This document shows, piece by piece, positions 43,621 through 52,797 of a DNA stretch of 64,000 bases. The position numbers and the translations under genes were made by a program. Where the stretch lies: contig NZ_MRTD01000015.1 in assembly GCF_001956295.1 (NCBI RefSeq), positions 124,001 through 188,000 of the forward strand, given 5' to 3'. The stretch comes from Paenibacillus sp. FSL A5-0031 (lineage in GTDB: Bacteria > Bacillota > Bacilli > Paenibacillales > Paenibacillaceae). The notes under the pieces are model-generated. The model did not search any database, had not been told where the DNA came from, and saw only the letters and a program-made list of their open reading frames with translations. Position 1 is the stretch's first letter. The number at the start of each line of letters is the position of its first letter.

Positions 43621-43647
43621 AAGGCCCTCCGCTTTGTGGAGGGCCTT
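43621..43647 (+). terminator. Hairpin between SASP gene and ger operon, weak terminator
   Basis: A perfect 10-bp stem AAGGCCCTCC (43621-43630) with 43638-43647. The following sequence AACTACGGGG has no T-run, so termination would be partial at best and transcription may continue into gerA. Confidence 0.7.
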
Positions 43648-43666
43648 AACTACGGGGTGGTAAACC

Positions 43667-45013
43667 ATGAATCAACCATTATCCATGAACTTATATGATC
43701 AAGTAAACCAATATTTCGAAGAGAGCTCAGACTTCGTCAAAGAGGAATTTCTCATTCATAACAAAAAAATTCAACTTTGCTATTTTGAATCTCTAGTAAA
43801 CATTAATGAGTCTAGAAATTCTTTACTTCTGCTCGAGCCCTATTCCAATGAATCGATCGATGTTTTCGATCAGATTTTTTCTACTTTTGGAGGGGCTTAT
43901 GTGAAATCTCTAGATGAGATCGCACAATCATTATTACGAGGGAGAATTGGCCTCTTTTCTGAAGACGGTTCCACCATTTTAATGCTTAATTTATTACATC
44001 CGCAAATCTCCCGAGCGATCAGCCCCCCCCAAACTGAAAGTGTACTATTATCATCATTCGATGCGTTTACGGAAGATATCAATACGAATATCGGGATGCT
44101 GCGATCCAAGATAACAGCTAATCATTTAATTGTCAGTTCTTATTCAGTAGGCTCGTTTAATCCTCGCCAAATCAGCATGTTTTACATAAAAAGCAGGTCT
44201 CAAAAAAAATTTGTAAACCATATCAACTCTCTTTTGGAGAAACATAAAGACACTGAAATTGAAAGCATTCAAGATTTATCAAAAATACTAGGACTGCCAA
44301 AGTACAGCCTTGTCCCTCCATTCCTTTCAACTGAGCTTCCTTCAGAGTCCGTTCGGCATTTAATGGAAGGCCGCATCATCATTTTTTTGGATCATCACCC
44401 CTTTGCAATGGCTATGCCTGGTTTTGTGACCGATCTTTGGAGTATGCAAGGGGATCGCAACTATCCATTCGTTTATATGATTACCATACGCATGGTACGG
44501 ATTCTCGGATTGTTCGTAAGCCTACTAGCACCAGGTCTTTATGTTGCCTTGGTCGCGGTCAATCCAGAGGTTCTTCGTATTCAGCTGGCTTTATCTGTGG
44601 CACTAAGCAGAGAAGGTGTACCTTATCCCGCACTCATCGAAGCTTTGTTCATGCTTGGTATTTTGGAGATGGTTATCGAAGCGAGCATAAGGCTTCCAAA
44701 GAGTATAGGACCCACCACTACGATGGTAGGGGGAATTATACTTGGCCAAGCCGTTGTTCAGGCAAAATTGGTCAGTAACTTGTTAATCATTATTTTAGCT
44801 GCGACAACAATAGCCAATTTCACGTTAGTCAGCTACCAAAATGCGTATATGATTCGAATCCTAAAATACGTTATTTTGTTAATCAGCGCGGTTTATGGCC
44901 TGCTAGGCACGCTCGTCGGGGTCGTCTGGATATGTTTTTACTTATCAAGTATGACTACTTTCCACTACCCGTATGTGAACTCGAGTATAAAATCTGGAGG
45001 TTCTAATGAGTAA
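43667..45013 (+). CDS. GerA-family germinant receptor A subunit (locus 1)
   Basis: 448 aa, shorter than typical A subunits (480-550). It has the N-terminal cytoplasmic domain and then the membrane part with the family pattern: SVRHLMEGRIIIFLDHHPFAMAMPG, LFVSLLAPGLYVALVAVNPE, PALIEALFMLGILEMVIEAS and LPKSIGPTTTMVGGIILGQA. In most A subunits the segment after the first motif reads DGSPFALIAP, so this one is altered. It sits in the inner spore membrane and complexes with B and C. GGGGTGG is the ribosome site. Overlaps gerB by eight bases. Confidence 0.92.
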   Translation: MNQPLSMNLYDQVNQYFEESSDFVKEEFLIHNKKIQLCYFESLVNINESRNSLLLLEPYSNESIDVFDQIFSTFGGAYVKSLDEIAQSLLRGRIGLFSEDGSTILMLNLLHPQISRAISPPQTESVLLSSFDAFTEDINTNIGMLRSKITANHLIVSSYSVGSFNPRQISMFYIKSRSQKKFVNHINSLLEKHKDTEIESIQDLSKILGLPKYSLVPPFLSTELPSESVRHLMEGRIIIFLDHHPFAMAMPGFVTDLWSMQGDRNYPFVYMITIRMVRILGLFVSLLAPGLYVALVAVNPEVLRIQLALSVALSREGVPYPALIEALFMLGILEMVIEASIRLPKSIGPTTTMVGGIILGQAVVQAKLVSNLLIIILAATTIANFTLVSYQNAYMIRILKYVILLISAVYGLLGTLVGVVWICFYLSSMTTFHYPYVNSSIKSGGSNE

Positions 45014-46076
45014 ATTCGCACCATTAACTACATTTTTTTTAGTTCATCTTGCTACCATTCTTTTAATTTTTCCTGAAAAAACGATCGCGTCTACAAAAAG
45101 CGGTCATTGGGAGCCTATTTTAATCGGATATATGTTGGAATGGATCTTAATGTGGCTGTATCTAAAAGGTCTTGCTGGTTTTCCAAAAATGGATCTTGCC
45201 GATATTTTTAATGAAATAACAGGAAAATGGGCTGCACGCATCATTCTTGCCCCGTTGCTCCTGTTCTTCTTTATCGATGTTTGTGTCATTCTCCGGGTTC
45301 ACTCCGAAATGCTGACCGTGACCTTCCTTCCAGAATACCCGCTATGGTCACTTGCATTATTGGTACTCGTGCCTCTATATGCGGCTTGGAAAGGAATTCA
45401 GACTATTATAAGAGCAACTCTCATTCTTTTTATTATTTGTATGCCTGTGACACTTTTTTCGTTTTTCACTTCGTTTGGCAATTTTGATTTAAAGAATGGT
45501 TATCCACTGTTAGATAAAACCTTCTCATTCATGGCCAGCGCTGATTTCTACTCGAGTTTTATTGCACATTCTGGTTTTTTGTTCTTAGGTTTTATCCCTC
45601 TCTATAAATATCCAATATTAAAAAAAAGCAAATCCATTTTTTTAACTTATGTGAGTTTGCTATTTTTTTATATTGCTCTCGTTTATATTCCGCTTTTTAT
45701 ATTCGGCCGCGAAACCTCGTCTCGCTTTCAATTCCCAACCATCATATCCATGGATTCCATTGATATCAGTTGGATTATGTTTGATAGACTGACTTTATTT
45801 TTTATTACCTGTACGCTCATTTCAGTTTTTGTTTATGCTGCTCTTTTACTTTGGATGATGATCCAACTAATTCAAAAGCTTTATTTAATTTCCTCTCTAC
45901 CCGTCATCGTGATCATTCTTGCTATTTCAGTCGTTGCCCTTGCAGGGTTTCTTCCCACTTGGAATGCTGTTCAAGTTCTCATCAATATAGATACATGGTT
46001 CCGCTTTTACTGTATTTTCGCGCTACCTTTAGCTATTTTCATTATGGGTATGGTAAAAAGGAGGAAGCTGGCATGA
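45006..46076 (+). CDS. Germinant receptor B subunit, GerB/APC-type permease (locus 1)
   Basis: 356 aa, 10-helix protein of the endospore germination permease family related to amino-acid permeases. GGAGG six bases before the ATG. The helices run from PLTTFFLVHLATILLIF to LPLAIFIMGMVK. It is expected to bind the germinant and lies between gerA and gerC with overlaps on both sides (gerC starts ATGA at its stop). Confidence 0.92.
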   Translation: MSKFAPLTTFFLVHLATILLIFPEKTIASTKSGHWEPILIGYMLEWILMWLYLKGLAGFPKMDLADIFNEITGKWAARIILAPLLLFFFIDVCVILRVHSEMLTVTFLPEYPLWSLALLVLVPLYAAWKGIQTIIRATLILFIICMPVTLFSFFTSFGNFDLKNGYPLLDKTFSFMASADFYSSFIAHSGFLFLGFIPLYKYPILKKSKSIFLTYVSLLFFYIALVYIPLFIFGRETSSRFQFPTIISMDSIDISWIMFDRLTLFFITCTLISVFVYAALLLWMMIQLIQKLYLISSLPVIVIILAISVVALAGFLPTWNAVQVLINIDTWFRFYCIFALPLAIFIMGMVKRRKLA

Positions 46077-47125
46077 AATATAAACCTCTTATTGCGTTCA
46101 TATTGCTATGCTGCAGCTTCGCCGTATTAGGAGGCTGCTGGAATAATAAAGACATTAATAAACGTATGCTTCCTGTCATTATGGGAATAACGGAAGGCAA
46201 AGAAGGCAATGTTCAAGTTTTTTTACGTATTCCAAACCAACAAAACAACTCAACAAGAACGCTGCAAGCAGAAGCCAAATCGATCGACAAGGCTGTTGAC
46301 ATGCTCCGAACCCATGCAGAGGAAAGTGTTGATTTATTACACTTAAAGCTGCTGCTTATTAGCGAAAACACGGCGAGAAAAAGCATTAAAGACGCCATCG
46401 AATTTGTTATCCGTTCAAGAGAAATTTCACCGAAAGCATTAGTCGCTATTGTATCTGGAGATTTCTCACAGCTAATGCACGATAAGAAAAAGGTGAATAT
46501 CGGTTTATCCGCTTATGATTTTTTTGGCAAGGAGTCAGGTTGGACACCGAATATTTCCATTATTCACATTTGGGAAGCCTACCGCGGAATGTATGTACAA
46601 ACAGAGGATACTGCAATCCCTCTTATTGCGAAAGGGGCTACAACGCCCTTTATGTCCCTCGGTTCGGCCATAATGAACCGGGATCGTATGGTCGGGAAAA
46701 TGTCAATTGAAGAGACTCTAATTTACAACCTTTACCAAGGTCAATATTCAGGAGGAACGGTTGAACTCATGAATAATGCAACCGTTATGATCGATAGCGC
46801 TCGTGTTCACAATGAAGCGAGTTGGTCTGGTTCCATCCCAAACATCAAGAGCCATATGAAACTAATAGGCGTTATTGAAGAAGAGGAGGGAAACCCTACG
46901 AATGCAGAGGTTGAAAAAGAGCTGGAAGCTTTAATGCTTAAGAGATACTCTAATCTACTCAGCAGACTTCAAGCTCATAAATCAGATATTTTGGGGCTGG
47001 GACAATATTACCGAAATCAGATGACTGAGAATCAAAGCGAAAATTGGAAAACAGTATGGTTTCCGAAGTTAAAACAAGAGTTTACCGTTAATGTAATTAT
47101 TAGAGACAGCGGTGATATCAAATAA
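46073..47125 (+). CDS. Germinant receptor C subunit, Ger(x)C lipoprotein (locus 1)
   Basis: 350 aa from the ATG at 46073-46075, which has AAGGAGG eight bases upstream and overlaps the gerB stop. The signal peptide ends in lipobox VLGGC, typical GCWNNKD follow, and the internal motif FGKESGWTP is seen. GerC proteins sit on the outer face of the inner membrane. The end (EFTVNVIIRDSGDI) is a typical C-terminal strand. It is the last gene of the operon. Confidence 0.93.
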   Translation: MKYKPLIAFILLCCSFAVLGGCWNNKDINKRMLPVIMGITEGKEGNVQVFLRIPNQQNNSTRTLQAEAKSIDKAVDMLRTHAEESVDLLHLKLLLISENTARKSIKDAIEFVIRSREISPKALVAIVSGDFSQLMHDKKKVNIGLSAYDFFGKESGWTPNISIIHIWEAYRGMYVQTEDTAIPLIAKGATTPFMSLGSAIMNRDRMVGKMSIEETLIYNLYQGQYSGGTVELMNNATVMIDSARVHNEASWSGSIPNIKSHMKLIGVIEEEEGNPTNAEVEKELEALMLKRYSNLLSRLQAHKSDILGLGQYYRNQMTENQSENWKTVWFPKLKQEFTVNVIIRDSGDIK

Positions 47126-47136
47126 AGCAATAGCTG

Positions 47137-47655
47137 TTACTTGATCAGCTTCTTCCGAACCGGATAGAGCATCGTGAAATCGAAGGTCTTGATGTCTGAA
47201 TAAGGAATAGTCAAAGCATTGATTGGCTTGAGCGGAACCGTCTCCATTCCGAGCACACCATCACGTTTATCAAGCTCGTAGTCCGGTGACTGCTCCAGCC
47301 AGGAGAACATCTTCTCATAAACACCCCACATACTCGTCTCATCGCCATACACGCGAGCGCTAGCACACAGTCCGCCGCTAACTTCAAGCGTTTCAACGCC
47401 TTCGGGCACGATGCCAAACTCTTTAACCTTAAGACCGACCCAAAGTGTATCCACTTCCTTGTCCCATTGCTGCTGAGGGATGAATACAAACGCTGATTGT
47501 ACTGAATTCAGCCGCTCATCGTCCAGTGGCACATGTTCAGTCAGCTTGCTCCAAGCCACCCTTGTACCACTCTTGTCTGGCGTCATTCCTGTCCGCACTG
47601 CCAGCGCCTTAAATGGCGCTACTTCGACCAGCCCTATTACAGTTTCCTCTTTCAA
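47137..47655 (-). CDS. GyrI-like/AraC effector-binding domain protein
   Basis: 172 aa from a TTG at 47653-47655, chosen for GGGGAG eight bases upstream. The fold is indicated by FKALAVRTGMTPDKSGTRVAWSKL, a middle VETLEVSGGLCASARVYGD and the C-terminal YELDKRDGVLGMETVPLKP. These free-standing domains bind small hydrophobic ligands. It is convergent with the ger operon; only 11 bp separate the two stop codons. Ligand unknown. Confidence 0.78.
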   Translation of the reverse strand: MKEETVIGLVEVAPFKALAVRTGMTPDKSGTRVAWSKLTEHVPLDDERLNSVQSAFVFIPQQQWDKEVDTLWVGLKVKEFGIVPEGVETLEVSGGLCASARVYGDETSMWGVYEKMFSWLEQSPDYELDKRDGVLGMETVPLKPINALTIPYSDIKTFDFTMLYPVRKKLIK

Positions 47656-47736
47656 ATGATCCTCTCCCCTCAGCCTATCAATCAATATTTCTATCTAAAT
47701 TTTTACATAAAAGTAAACGAAATTGCAACTATATCC

Positions 47737-48606
47737 TCAAAAAAACAGTTCCAACCGCTTCATAAAAACTTTAGCCGCACGACTCAAATATCGATCATTG
47801 CGATAAAAAATTTCCAACTCTCGCGTCGGTGAATGTTTAATCGGAATCGCACAGATATTCATCGAGTTGAAGCTTTCAATCAATTGGCTTGGTTGTATGG
47901 TAGCTCCAATTCCTTCTATTACGAGCTGAAACAAAGAAGTAACAGACCCTGTCTCCATAATGGTTCGGATAGATATTTCTTGCTCTTTGCACCATGTGTC
48001 AATTAAATCACGTCCATAAAAACCTTTGGGGAACATTACAAAAGGGATCTCTATTAATTGTTCTGGCAAAATAATATCCTGCGCTGCTAAATGATGTTCT
48101 TTATTTACGTATAGGCTGTACGATTCGGTATAGAAAGGAATGCGAGTCAACCTTGGATCTGACTGAATCGCTAGACCAACACCAAGATCAACCTCATTGT
48201 TCAGCACTTTATTTGAAATATCAATCGATGGTATAACTTGAACTTTTGTATTTGGCAGTTCCCTGTGGAAATCAACGAGCAAGGAAGTTAAACGATAATC
48301 GAGATCCGATGGCAGCACGGCTACTCGCAATTGACCAGCATCCAGATTGGTAAGATCGGATACCGCCTTTTTGGCGTTTTCTAATTGTTGAACAATGTTC
48401 AAAGCATAGCTTTCAAGAAGCTCTCCCGCCTCGGTTTTAACTGTTTTTTTACCAATCCGATCGAATAAAGGAACGCCTAACTCATCTTCCATCACCCGTA
48501 TTTGTTGACTTAACGTCGGTTGTGAAATCCTTAATTTGTATGCCGCTTCAGAGAAATGCAATTCATTGCATAACATAAGAAAGTATTGTAATTGTCTAAT
48601 CTCCAT
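47737..48606 (-). CDS. LysR family regulator
   Basis: 289 aa. The N-terminal winged helix is QLQYFLMLCNELHFSEAAYK then ISQPTLSQQIRVMEDELGV. The remainder is a type-2 periplasmic-binding fold (LRVAVLPSDLDYRLTSLLVDF onward). It is divergent from a CynX/NimT-type exporter with paired ATAGT/ACTAT dyads between them, so it probably controls the exporter. AGAAGGG supports the ATG. Confidence 0.93.
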   Translation of the reverse strand: MEIRQLQYFLMLCNELHFSEAAYKLRISQPTLSQQIRVMEDELGVPLFDRIGKKTVKTEAGELLESYALNIVQQLENAKKAVSDLTNLDAGQLRVAVLPSDLDYRLTSLLVDFHRELPNTKVQVIPSIDISNKVLNNEVDLGVGLAIQSDPRLTRIPFYTESYSLYVNKEHHLAAQDIILPEQLIEIPFVMFPKGFYGRDLIDTWCKEQEISIRTIMETGSVTSLFQLVIEGIGATIQPSQLIESFNSMNICAIPIKHSPTRELEIFYRNDRYLSRAAKVFMKRLELFF

Positions 48607-48626
48607 AGTAACAACCCTTCTTTAAT

Positions 48627-48693
48627 GATAGTCAAAAACTATCGTTTCTATTGAATATATAGTATTGAACTATTATAAATACAAAACTATAAT
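48627..48693 (+). promoter_or_regulatory. Exporter promoter and paired LysR dyads
   Basis: TTGAAC (48665-48670), 17 bp, TATAAT (48688-48693) form a strong promoter. ATAGT-N5-ACTAT occurs at 48628-48642 and again at 48659-48673, 31 bp apart, about three helical turns. The second overlaps the -35. This fits a LysR recognition and activation site pair. Confidence 0.7.
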
Positions 48694-48724
48694 GAGTGCA
48701 ACAACCAAGAAGGGAATGTTTCCT

Positions 48725-49870
48725 ATGCGTTATATGTATCTTATTTTAGTTATATTTCTTGTATCCTTGAATTTAAGACCATCGATTACTTCGGTCGGTC
48801 CATTATTTGATATTATTCAATCCAATTTAGGAATGAGCGGGGTCACCGTAAGTCTAATGACGACACTGCCAGTTCTTTGTATGGGGATATTTGCTGTTTT
48901 GGCGATAAAGCTGAATTCCCATCTTGGAATTGAGAAGTCATTGCTTGCGGCTATGCTCTTGATCCTGACAGCCACTTCCCTTCGTGTATTCGCAAATGGC
49001 AGTCTTTTCTTAATTACTACATCGCTATTCACGGGTATTGGAATTGGAATTGCAGGACCATTAATTTCAGGCTTTATAAAAAAACACTTTCCAAATAAGC
49101 CGGGTATAACAGGCGTATATTCTGTAGCTATGGTCATTGGGGCTGCCATTGCATCCAGCTTCTCTGTGCCTTTATTCCATAAATTAAATGAATCGTGGCA
49201 GTACTCTTTAGGCTTCTGGGGTATTCTGGCACTGCCCGCTTCTCTATTGCTTCTCCCGCTTTTAAAGAAAAAAGAAACTAATAGAACCGTTATTCCGATC
49301 TCATCTTTGTTCGTCAAAAATAAACGTGTACTGTTGTTTACCTTGTTTTTTGGTTGTATGGCCGCTATTTTTTATTCGATAACTGCTTGGCTCGCTCCCA
49401 TTGCTCAATCGATAGGTTTAAGCTATTCGCAATCCGGTCTTGTCCTTACATTATTTACAGTTATTCAAATTCCTATTAGCTTCTTCATTCCAATGCTTGT
49501 AAGTAAAACAGGCCGTAGAAAAACTTGGCTGCTCGTATGCGGTCTTTCGGAACTGATCGGAATTGTTTTTTTGCTTTTGCATTTTTCTCCATGGTTTGCT
49601 GCTGTTTTTCTAGGTATTGGTGCTGGCGGTCTGTTTCCACTAGCAATCCTTATTCCGATTCAAGAGGCTAAAAGTGCGGAAGAAGCCACATCATTATCAG
49701 CTGTCATGCAATTTGGCGGTTACTTATTAGGATCCATTGGCCCTCTATTTATCGGTTTCACATCCGATCTATTTGATAACTTTGCTCCGGCGCTAGCCAT
49801 GCTAATGATCATCATCTTCATTTTGCTCGCTGCTAGTTTGAAAATAGGCGACAAAAAAGAAACAGTTTAA
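48725..49870 (+). CDS. MFS transporter, CynX/NimT family
   Basis: 381 aa from the ATG at 48725, which follows AAGGGA by nine bases; earlier in-frame starts lie inside the promoter. Twelve helices and the opening FLVSLNLRPSITSVGPLFD mark the CynX/NimT/YycB group, whose members export cyanate-related or nitroimidazole-like compounds. The loop SKTGRRKTWL lies between halves. LysR-controlled by position. Substrate unknown. Confidence 0.9.
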   Translation: MRYMYLILVIFLVSLNLRPSITSVGPLFDIIQSNLGMSGVTVSLMTTLPVLCMGIFAVLAIKLNSHLGIEKSLLAAMLLILTATSLRVFANGSLFLITTSLFTGIGIGIAGPLISGFIKKHFPNKPGITGVYSVAMVIGAAIASSFSVPLFHKLNESWQYSLGFWGILALPASLLLLPLLKKKETNRTVIPISSLFVKNKRVLLFTLFFGCMAAIFYSITAWLAPIAQSIGLSYSQSGLVLTLFTVIQIPISFFIPMLVSKTGRRKTWLLVCGLSELIGIVFLLLHFSPWFAAVFLGIGAGGLFPLAILIPIQEAKSAEEATSLSAVMQFGGYLLGSIGPLFIGFTSDLFDNFAPALAMLMIIIFILLAASLKIGDKKETV

Positions 49871-49974
49871 TTATAGTTATTTATTATCTTTCAAACCGAC
49901 CTGAAAAGGAATTAAAATACAGTTATTGAAACAAATTGTTTGACAAGTCATTGAACAGAAAGGAGGAATAATCG

Positions 49975-50163
49975 ATGGCAAAATCAAAAAGAGGACGGAC
50001 GCTTTGGAACCTTCCCTCACGCGGCAGAGGGACCTGCCCTACTTGCAATCGTACTAGAATCAAATTGTTATATCCGCGAGCGACAAAAAACGGCTCCTCG
50101 ATCACGGTATGCAAACGCTGCATAAATGCTGATCAAGCACGAGTAGATGCTGTAACTGGATAA
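49975..50163 (+). CDS. Small zinc-ribbon protein, 62 aa
   Basis: Two Cys pairs, CPTCN and CKRCI, 25 residues apart, form a zinc ribbon in a basic protein (KSKRGRTLWNLPSRGRG at the start). GGAGG six bases upstream makes translation likely. Similar proteins are found as single genes in Paenibacillus-like genomes and may bind RNA or the ribosome. The role is not known to me. A bidirectional terminator follows. Confidence 0.8.
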   Translation: MAKSKRGRTLWNLPSRGRGTCPTCNRTRIKLLYPRATKNGSSITVCKRCINADQARVDAVTG

Positions 50164-50195
50164 AGAAACAGCTTACTTATTTGCGGCAACCATAT

Positions 50196-50230
50196 AAATA
50201 AGGCCTCTGCCGTTAGCAAAGGCCTTATTT
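50196..50230. terminator. Bidirectional terminator
   Basis: AAATAAGGCC (50196-50205) pairs with GGCCTTATTT (50221-50230), with TTTTTT on the plus strand and a T-rich minus-strand tail. It separates the zinc-ribbon gene from the convergent ger operon. Confidence 0.9.
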
Positions 50231-50231
50231 T

Positions 50232-50417
50232 TTATTCCTCTCCGATTATTCTGACTAAAACAGGAACAACTAACGTGATGCCCGCTAATATACTTACACC
50301 AATGGCCCCTCTAAAATTTTTCTGCTTCCAAAGCGAAGGAGCAAGGCTACCCACATATACGCAGCCCCAGATGGAGAATAAACCTAAAATAGTAAACATC
50401 ACAGCATGCTTGCTCAT
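50232..50417 (-). CDS. Small two-helix D-type subunit of the ger operon
   Basis: 61 aa with two hydrophobic segments (VMFTILGLFSIWGCVYVGSL and IGVSILAGITLVVPVLVRII) and a short basic loop. It overlaps the end of gerC by four bases and is the last gene of the operon. This is the size, topology and position of the D subunits described for some Bacillus germinant receptors (for example GerKD and GerUD), which modulate receptor activity. Assignment is by layout and hydropathy, not by recognised sequence. Confidence 0.72.
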   Translation of the reverse strand: MSKHAVMFTILGLFSIWGCVYVGSLAPSLWKQKNFRGAIGVSILAGITLVVPVLVRIIGEE

Positions 50418-51706
50418 GAAACCTGATCACCTTCGATCGCTGGACCTACTTGACCACCATATCGCCGCATGACAAATGTAATATTAACTTCATACTTCAT
50501 TTCCTTCAAATGGCTGCTCCAATTAAAAGCATCCCACTCTTGCACCGATGAAAAAGTGGATACCACTCGATTGTTAATACGATAACAATCGACATTCCAA
50601 TGATGAATGGTCTTGTTCAACAATTTAAGGGCGTCCTCATGCAATTGCTTTTGAATGGACTTCTCCAGCTTTTCTCGATTATTCGCCTGAATGTAATTCA
50701 CTTTTGTTTGCACGCTGATCAGTTCTCCTTCCAATTTAACATCGAAAATTGCGGTAACTTGATCACCTTTTCTTTTTATTTTCAGCTTTGCTTGTCTATC
50801 AGCATTCATCGTCATGCTTAAATTAAGCTTTTTATCAGAAGGGTCATTGAAATCCCAAACCGTTTCTTCCAATTCCCCTCGAAGCATATTTAGTATTCGT
50901 GTCTCTGATCCATTCAGATAACCAACCAAAGAGCTGCTTTTGTATATGGCGCTGCCGAAAAATTCTACAGGGACATCACCTGTACGTTTTATTTTCCCGG
51001 CATATTGATCACTCACAATAGGCTGTTTGGCATCTGGATTCAGATCTTTCTCATCAGAAGAAATGTTTGCTTTGCCCTTTTTAACATCAGGCCTAGGTGC
51101 TGATAATATAGATATTGCACCTGTGCCTTTGCTTTCAACATCCATAATAAATTCATGAAAACGCGCTTGCTTCGGTATAGTGCCGCCTTGATTTTTGGGA
51201 TCTAATTCAAGTTCAAACCAGAAGCTTACGTCCTGTTCAGTCGTTGGTTGAACAAATTGCAGGTAGTCCTTTGCTTTTCCTTTTGCTGTAATCATATTAA
51301 CGGTACGACGAAATTCCCGATTACGTACCGCTTCGCTTAATAGCGGCATGACGCCCTTTCTGGCCAGCCCTTCGCCTATAATGAGCGCTTTAGAGTGAAT
51401 TAGCGTTAATCTGCGAGCAATAAAGCTTTGGCTAAGAGCGAGTGCAGAAGCCATATTGGAGCCTTCAACGGTATGTACAATGACAACTTTATTTCCCCCT
51501 CCTCCTGAGCTTTGACCCATATCACTGAGCTTTGGTACAGCAATAGCAAAACTAAATAAGAAATCATTTTGTGGGCCTTCATCCACACCGATTGCGATGA
51601 CAAAAGCCATATTTTCCGGGTCCAGCCGATCCCAGCAGCCCGATAAAAAAATCAGGCTCGTTACTGTAATCACAATGGTGTTTACAATCCGAAATGAGCG
51701 TCTCAC
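50414..51706 (-). CDS. Germinant receptor C subunit, Ger(x)C lipoprotein (locus 2)
   Basis: 430 aa from a GTG at 51704-51706 with GGAGGAG upstream. The lipobox is FLSGC followed by WDRLDPE, the standard GCWD start of GerC proteins. It is longer than the family mean because of an insert rich in Gly/Lys/Asp (about residues 205-240). It overlaps gerB by four bases and the D-type gene at its end. Confidence 0.93.
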   Translation of the reverse strand: MRRSFRIVNTIVITVTSLIFLSGCWDRLDPENMAFVIAIGVDEGPQNDFLFSFAIAVPKLSDMGQSSGGGGNKVVIVHTVEGSNMASALALSQSFIARRLTLIHSKALIIGEGLARKGVMPLLSEAVRNREFRRTVNMITAKGKAKDYLQFVQPTTEQDVSFWFELELDPKNQGGTIPKQARFHEFIMDVESKGTGAISILSAPRPDVKKGKANISSDEKDLNPDAKQPIVSDQYAGKIKRTGDVPVEFFGSAIYKSSSLVGYLNGSETRILNMLRGELEETVWDFNDPSDKKLNLSMTMNADRQAKLKIKRKGDQVTAIFDVKLEGELISVQTKVNYIQANNREKLEKSIQKQLHEDALKLLNKTIHHWNVDCYRINNRVVSTFSSVQEWDAFNWSSHLKEMKYEVNITFVMRRYGGQVGPAIEGDQVS

Positions 51707-52797
51707 GCTGGTCTCCTCCCTTTACGGATGATGCCTACCAGCCATGTCAGCATAGGCAAACCAATCGAAATTATTGAACCATAGGTTCGAAGAATGTCCC
51801 GATCCCAAGCGATGGCCGTCATCTCACTGTCTGGCAGCATCGCAAAGCTGAATATCGTTATCGTCAGTGGAAAAACGAGCGGCCGATGTCTTGGCAAGTG
51901 AAAAATTTGAGACAACGCTGAAGCTGTACAATATAAGCCCACCGCTAATTTAACGACTGTGCTAATTAACCAAACAATGAGGAACAAACTTTCTAAGCGC
52001 TGCAGCCATCGTCCATATACAATCAGCTTGCTAATTTCCATCAATGGTACGTTAATTCTCGAAGCTGTTGGATAGGGAAAGATAAATAAATAACAGATCG
52101 TTGTGCTGAGCAGCAGGACAGACGAAACGATAATACACCACCAAGCCACTTTTCCCCAGTCCTTCTGATGTCGCATTCTTGGCAGAAGAAATCCGAGTAC
52201 AAGCAGCTCAGAGAATAAAGAGCTTTTAATTACACCCAAAAAAAGGACATGAGAACGACCAGTTCCCCATAAGGGTGATAAAGCTCTGGGCTCCATATGA
52301 GTCATTAAACCACCAATTAGCAATAGATAAACGCTTCCTACAATGAGGAATACAGTTATGGAGCTGATTCGGCCAATGGCTTCGATTCCTGTATGTGCGA
52401 TAAAGGCAATTGGTAATAAAAGCGCAAGTAGAATAGCCATAAGAGGTGTTCTAGGCAAAATTTCAGAGGATATGATTTCTGAAAATTCACGAAGCACGAT
52501 GAATGTAATCATATAGAAAAAAGTGCAGTACATTAGATTAACTGCACTTCCCAAAATCGGGCCTAATATGTCTTCCGTAGCCGTAATTAATGTACTATTT
52601 TCTGGACCGTTGTTTATCACCCCTCTAATCGCCCACCAAGTAAGCGGACAGAACAGCATCGCAATAACAAGAATAATCCAAGCTGCGGTGCCCCCTTCTT
52701 CTGCCAAAGACCTTTGGAAAGGCAAAAATATTTTTGTGATGATAAAAATAATGCCGATTGCAGACGCCTCTCGTAAACCAATGTGATGCATTCTCAC
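51703..52797 (-). CDS. Germinant receptor B subunit (locus 2)
   Basis: 364 aa, APC-like permease of 10 helices. It starts at a GTG (52795-52797) overlapping the gerA stop (GTGA) with AAGGGG upstream; an ATG two codons later is the alternative. The first helix GLREASAIGIIFIITKIF and the ICYLFIFPYP segment are typical of GerB proteins. Germinant specificity cannot be inferred. Confidence 0.92.
   Translation of the reverse strand: MRMHHIGLREASAIGIIFIITKIFLPFQRSLAEEGGTAAWIILVIAMLFCPLTWWAIRGVINNGPENSTLITATEDILGPILGSAVNLMYCTFFYMITFIVLREFSEIISSEILPRTPLMAILLALLLPIAFIAHTGIEAIGRISSITVFLIVGSVYLLLIGGLMTHMEPRALSPLWGTGRSHVLFLGVIKSSLFSELLVLGFLLPRMRHQKDWGKVAWWCIIVSSVLLLSTTICYLFIFPYPTASRINVPLMEISKLIVYGRWLQRLESLFLIVWLISTVVKLAVGLYCTASALSQIFHLPRHRPLVFPLTITIFSFAMLPDSEMTAIAWDRDILRTYGSIISIGLPMLTWLVGIIRKGRRPA

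Noticed and set aside
45851..46072. N-terminal extension of the locus 1 GerC frame
   Set aside because: It lies within gerB; the ATG at 46073 has an ideal ribosome site and starts a lipoprotein signal peptide.
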